In this document: piece by piece, positions 7,982-11,992 of the stretch
How positions within the stretch are numbered: the stretch's first letter is position 1
Layout: each line of letters begins with the position of its first letter
Source: Phycisphaeraceae bacterium
GTDB lineage: Bacteria > Planctomycetota > Phycisphaerae > Phycisphaerales > Phycisphaeraceae
DNA length: 11,992 bases
Direction of reading: 5' to 3'
Assembly: GCA_028281215.1 (NCBI GenBank)
Contig: JANQKH010000659.1
Span: forward strand, 1 to 11,992
Notes under the pieces: generated by a model
Databases searched by the model: none
What the model was told of the DNA's origin: nothing
Seen by the model: only the letters and a program-made list of their open reading frames with translations
Program-made: the position numbers and the translations under genes

Positions 7982-10900
7982 GGATCAGTTCCCCTTGTTC
8001 GTGGCCTTGGTTTTTCGGGCTATCATCGCCTTCATTCGGAATGGAGATTTTGCCGGCCAATGCACCATGTACGCCGATCGACCGTTGAATCCACTGTTGC
8101 ACGGCTTGGTTTTCCGCGCGCTCTTGAGCGCTGCGGTCAACGATGCGATCCACGTACATCTGCATCAGGCAGTCGTCCTGTGCGATCACTTCGATGTTGA
8201 TGTCCTCCACGTCTTTCATGCCGACCGATGACAATGGAAACGATCGGCCCAGAGCATGAAGGTGGGCAACAAGCGGATCGCTGGAAGCAATGCCGGCGAT
8301 CAGGTCGGTCAGATCCGGCAGGAAACGCAACGTCAGGTCTGCCGAGTAGTGTGCTGCCGACGCGCCACTATCGGGGCAGTTGCCGGACAACGCTCCGTCG
8401 ATCGCCACGATGTCGATCTCGCGCTGAACAGCGAACTGGCAACAGCGAAAGAACTGTTCGGCCGACCATAGCGCAGCGCCCGGATGAAAATCTGGCGCGC
8501 CGGCGGGCACGTTCATTCGCCACGCCGCCTCCGTTTGCAGCAACGTCTCACTCGCGGCCACGCGGTCGGCGTTGTTGATGTCAGCAAAGCCCGCGACCTG
8601 CACGTGGCCATGTTCAAACAACAGACATAGAAAACGGTTCAATGACACATTCGCTCCCACCGTCCAGGACTTGTGCGATCCGCCCGGACACGCGAAGTAA
8701 TCATGATAGCCTGCACGCGGCGACTCTTCCGTCATTCATACAGGCGCCCCATTCTCTTGCGTCATTCGATTTCTCCAAACCGCTGAAAAACCACCACGTC
8801 GTTTGGCTCCATTTCCGATCGTTTCGATTGCGAGCGTTTACTGAGCAGCGGTTGACGGTTTCGACGAGCAACAAGTAAAATGCAACTATCCACTTTGCCA
8901 AATACCGGCCACGTTCCCATGAAAGGAAGCACCATGCTCATGCGACAAGGCGATCTGTTTTTTGCCCAAGTGAAGGCGATTCCCAAGCTGGCGCGGCAGG
9001 TTCCTCATCTGACGCTCGCCGAAGGTGAAATCACCGGGCATTCCCATCGCATTGCCGAGTCGGGTACGGCCACGTTGTTCGCTGATGCCGACGAGTTTTA
9101 TGTTGACGTGCCCGAATCAGCGAGGGTGATTCACGAAGAGCACGGCACGATTGATCTCTCGCAAGGGATCTACAGAGTCTGGCGGCAGCGTGAATACACA
9201 CCGACCGAAATCCGGCCCGTGTACGATTGAATCCGTCCGCTCGTGACGATCACAACACGCTACCGGAGCCCATCGTGTTCAGACGCAAGAAGAAGCAAGA
9301 AGACAAGACGCCGCCGGTGTTGGACCTTCGCCAGAAGCGCGACGCCAAAGGTTCCAAAGCCGTCGCCGAGATTCCGGCAGGCACCGAGGCGCGGCACATC
9401 ATTGCAGCGGGTCGGAATAAACTCCTTCACGTGCCCGACGGACTGCGCTGTCACACGCTTGACTTGTCGGGCACGAGTATTGAATACCTGCCGGACGACA
9501 TCGAAGTGTCAACGCGGCTGGACTTGAGCGATTGCAAACAACTGGTGCGCCTGCCGGCCAACCTGAAAACCGGCTCGCTCATTCTGCGCGACTGCACAGC
9601 ACTGGAACAGTTGCCGCCGGGATTGCAGGTGAGCTTTCTGGACGTACAGGGTTGCCGATCACTGCGCGAGATCCCCGCTGACTTGAGTGTCAACGCCGGC
9701 CGGTTGAACCTGCGCGATTGCGCAATGATTCGGACTGTGCCGGCGGGCATCGGGCCAATTTCGCAACTCGATGTCGCCGGCTGCGTCGGCATGAAGACGC
9801 TGCCGGAAGGGTTGGTCGTTCACTCGTGGGTCGACATGGCCGGCACCGCGATCACCCAATTGCCCGAATCCATGCAGGGTGTTCAGATTCGCTGGCGAAG
9901 TGTATTGATCGACGAGCGCATCGCGTTCCGGCCGGAGGAGTTGTCGGTTGACGAGATTCTCAACGATCCGAACGCTGAACGACGTCGCGTGAAACTTGAA
10001 CGGTTCGGATTCGAGAAGTTTATGGAAGCGGCCGAGGCAGACCTGCTTGACACCGACACCGATGCCGGCGGCCCGCGCAAACTGCTGCGTGTGCCCATCG
10101 AAGACGATGAAGATCTGGTCTGCGTGTCGGTGATCTGTCCGTCCACCGATCGGCATTACCTGATCCGCGTGCCGCCGACCATGCGCACTTGCCGACAGGC
10201 GGTGGCATGGACCGCTGGGTTTGATGACGCCGACGCTTACAACCCGGTGGTCGAGACTTGAATCGTATGGTCGGCCTTTTGGCCAAACGTGCGCAGGCGG
10301 CGCTTCGCATCGTCACGCGTCACCGGCCGATCCGGAATGCGATCGAGCACGCCGCTGCCGAACACGCTATAGAGATCGAGCGGCTGGAGATGCACGTAAC
10401 CAATGTGGCAACCGCAGGTTTTCGCCGTGCATGGTTGAGCATGCAGTGCAGATTCAAACTCGGGATCGTAGATGTTGCCGATCGGCGCTTCGATGAAGTG
10501 ACAGCGTTTGGCGCGGCCGTCACCATCAACCGAAATGACCGATTCACCCGCGTGACAGGCGTGGCCGAGACTTTGGTGTCGACGGTTGTTCAACTCGAAC
10601 AGCGGATCGATGGAAGCGAGCCTGTCGACGTCGCCGGCGGTGTAGTAGTCCGCGTCGCGCTTGGATGCGTTGATCCATAAGTAGACGTTGCTCGGCAATT
10701 CTTTGCGGGGCATTTCGATCTCGTCGAAGTGTTCCTTCAAGCCGACTACACCAACGCTGTACCGCACACCGCGCTCACTGAGTTGTTCACACCGGCCGAC
10801 GAAACGCTGCCGATCGACTTCGTCGGGGTGATATGTACACCAGAGGCCGAGCGTATCAAGGTCACATGCGGCAAGCCAGTCCAGTGAGCATGACAGGTTC

Positions 10901-11992
10901 GTCTGTATCGCCACCCGCTCGACGTGCGGCAGTCGGCTCAAGGTGGTCATCGCGTCACGGTACCACGAACGAATCAATGCCTCGCCCCATGGCGTGAACA
11001 ACACGTTCGTCACCGCATCACGCTGTTGAACCCAGTACACAAATCGTTCGAGCTGTTGCCGATCGAGCGCCAACTGCTGTGGTGAATCCCGCCGCTTGGC
11101 GAACGGACAGTAATGGCAGTCGTAGTTGCAACTGGCAAGTGGCCCGCGATAGAGAATGGACAGCGCTATCGCCACGTGTAGTTCTCCATGCGTTCGCGGA
11201 CGGGGGTAGAGTAAAGCCAGGGCCCAATCGCGTCCGATCGTTCGAGCCCGGCCAAGGTCAAACGAATGTCATCACCGGACAGTTCGGCAAGATTTAACTC
11301 AACCAACGCATCGACGCCAGACAGATCGTCAAACACGTCGCTGTTAAACGCGTGGCGATACGCGATGCAATTTAACCCTTTCGCTTGAAGCAGCGACATC
11401 AACACATATCGGCGGATACGTTCATCACGATCGAGTTGGAATCCGAACATGACGTCGCGGAACACATCACCGTCGCGCGCGATGTATTGATCGATGATGC
11501 CCATCACCTGTTCGCGGCGGACGGCGTACTCGAATGAATAATGCAACGCGCTGGTGTACGACCGCGCCCCGCTCCCGAGGCCGACCATACCGTCCGTCTG
11601 GCAACAGTAAACCGGTCCGTCCACGCTCACCGCGTCGCGCCTGCGAAACATGCGCATTGAAACCTGCTCATAGCCGGCTTCCCACAATTGATCCCGCCCC
11701 GCGCGGTAGAGCGACAGGCGCTGGTCATCCCACGCTTTCTGTAAGCGACCCAACCCGGTCAGTGGGCGGACGTAAAGCGGATAGAGATAGATTTCCTCCG
11801 GTTGATACTGCAGGGTTTGATAGATGGAATCCCGCCAACGCGCGGCCGTCTGTCCCTGACCGCCGTAAATCAGGTCGACATTCAGCGTTGCAAAGCCAGC
11901 ATTGCGGATCGCCTGGAGCGCGCGGTGAATCACCTTTGCATCTTGCGTCCTGCCGAGGCTTTTGGACTCGTCGGCATCGAACGTCTGCACGC

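Overview
This window looks like a chromosomal accessory region of a moderately GC-rich bacterium. I favour a planctomycete or relative. That placement rests on my memory of the gene families and of the short 'CACTGGCGG…CCGCCAGTG' palindromes that are frequent between planctomycete genes; no taxonomic marker gene is present. Essentially all coding frames are intact, and three gene groups occupy the window with very little space between them.

Left, 1-503: no gene that I can support. It holds two matching REP-like palindromes (86-108 and 198-218), a dense cluster of the motif TCCGGACA or its core CGGACA (235-475), and a perfect 10-bp palindrome. It lies downstream of the large minus-strand operon.

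Centre, 504-8648, minus strand, read right to left: five genes that each overlap the next by 4 or 8 bases, so they are almost certainly one translationally coupled operon. In order they are a small bpX-type helper protein, a MoxR/RavA-type AAA+ ATPase, a second small bpX-type protein, a 935-residue protein with a degenerate von Willebrand A (vWA) domain and a probable beta-propeller tail, and a 929-residue protein with a bpX-type N-terminus, TPR-like helical repeats and a probable beta-propeller tail. This is the layout of the MoxR-vWA-beta-propeller ternary systems. Comparative genomics has proposed these as NTP-dependent biological conflict or regulated-death machines; their mechanism is, to my knowledge, not experimentally settled. 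The expected logic is an AAA+ remodeller acting with a vWA adaptor, with propeller and TPR surfaces recruiting or sensing partners.

Centre-right, 8649-10261: a divergent intergenic region with a good sigma70-like promoter (8852-8881) drives two plus-strand genes. One encodes a 98-residue His-rich protein starting M-L-M-R-Q-G-D. The other encodes a 328-residue leucine-rich-repeat protein with a C-terminal DUF6745-like domain. Both are of unknown function and I recall them as neighbours in other genomes.

Right, 10237-11992, minus strand: two overlapping radical-SAM genes of the STM4011 and STM4012 families; the second runs off the window's right edge. Their 3' end overlaps the 3' end of the LRR/DUF6745 gene by 25 bp. 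In Salmonella the STM4011-STM4015 cluster also includes an LRR protein, so the proximity of an LRR gene here may be functional rather than accidental.
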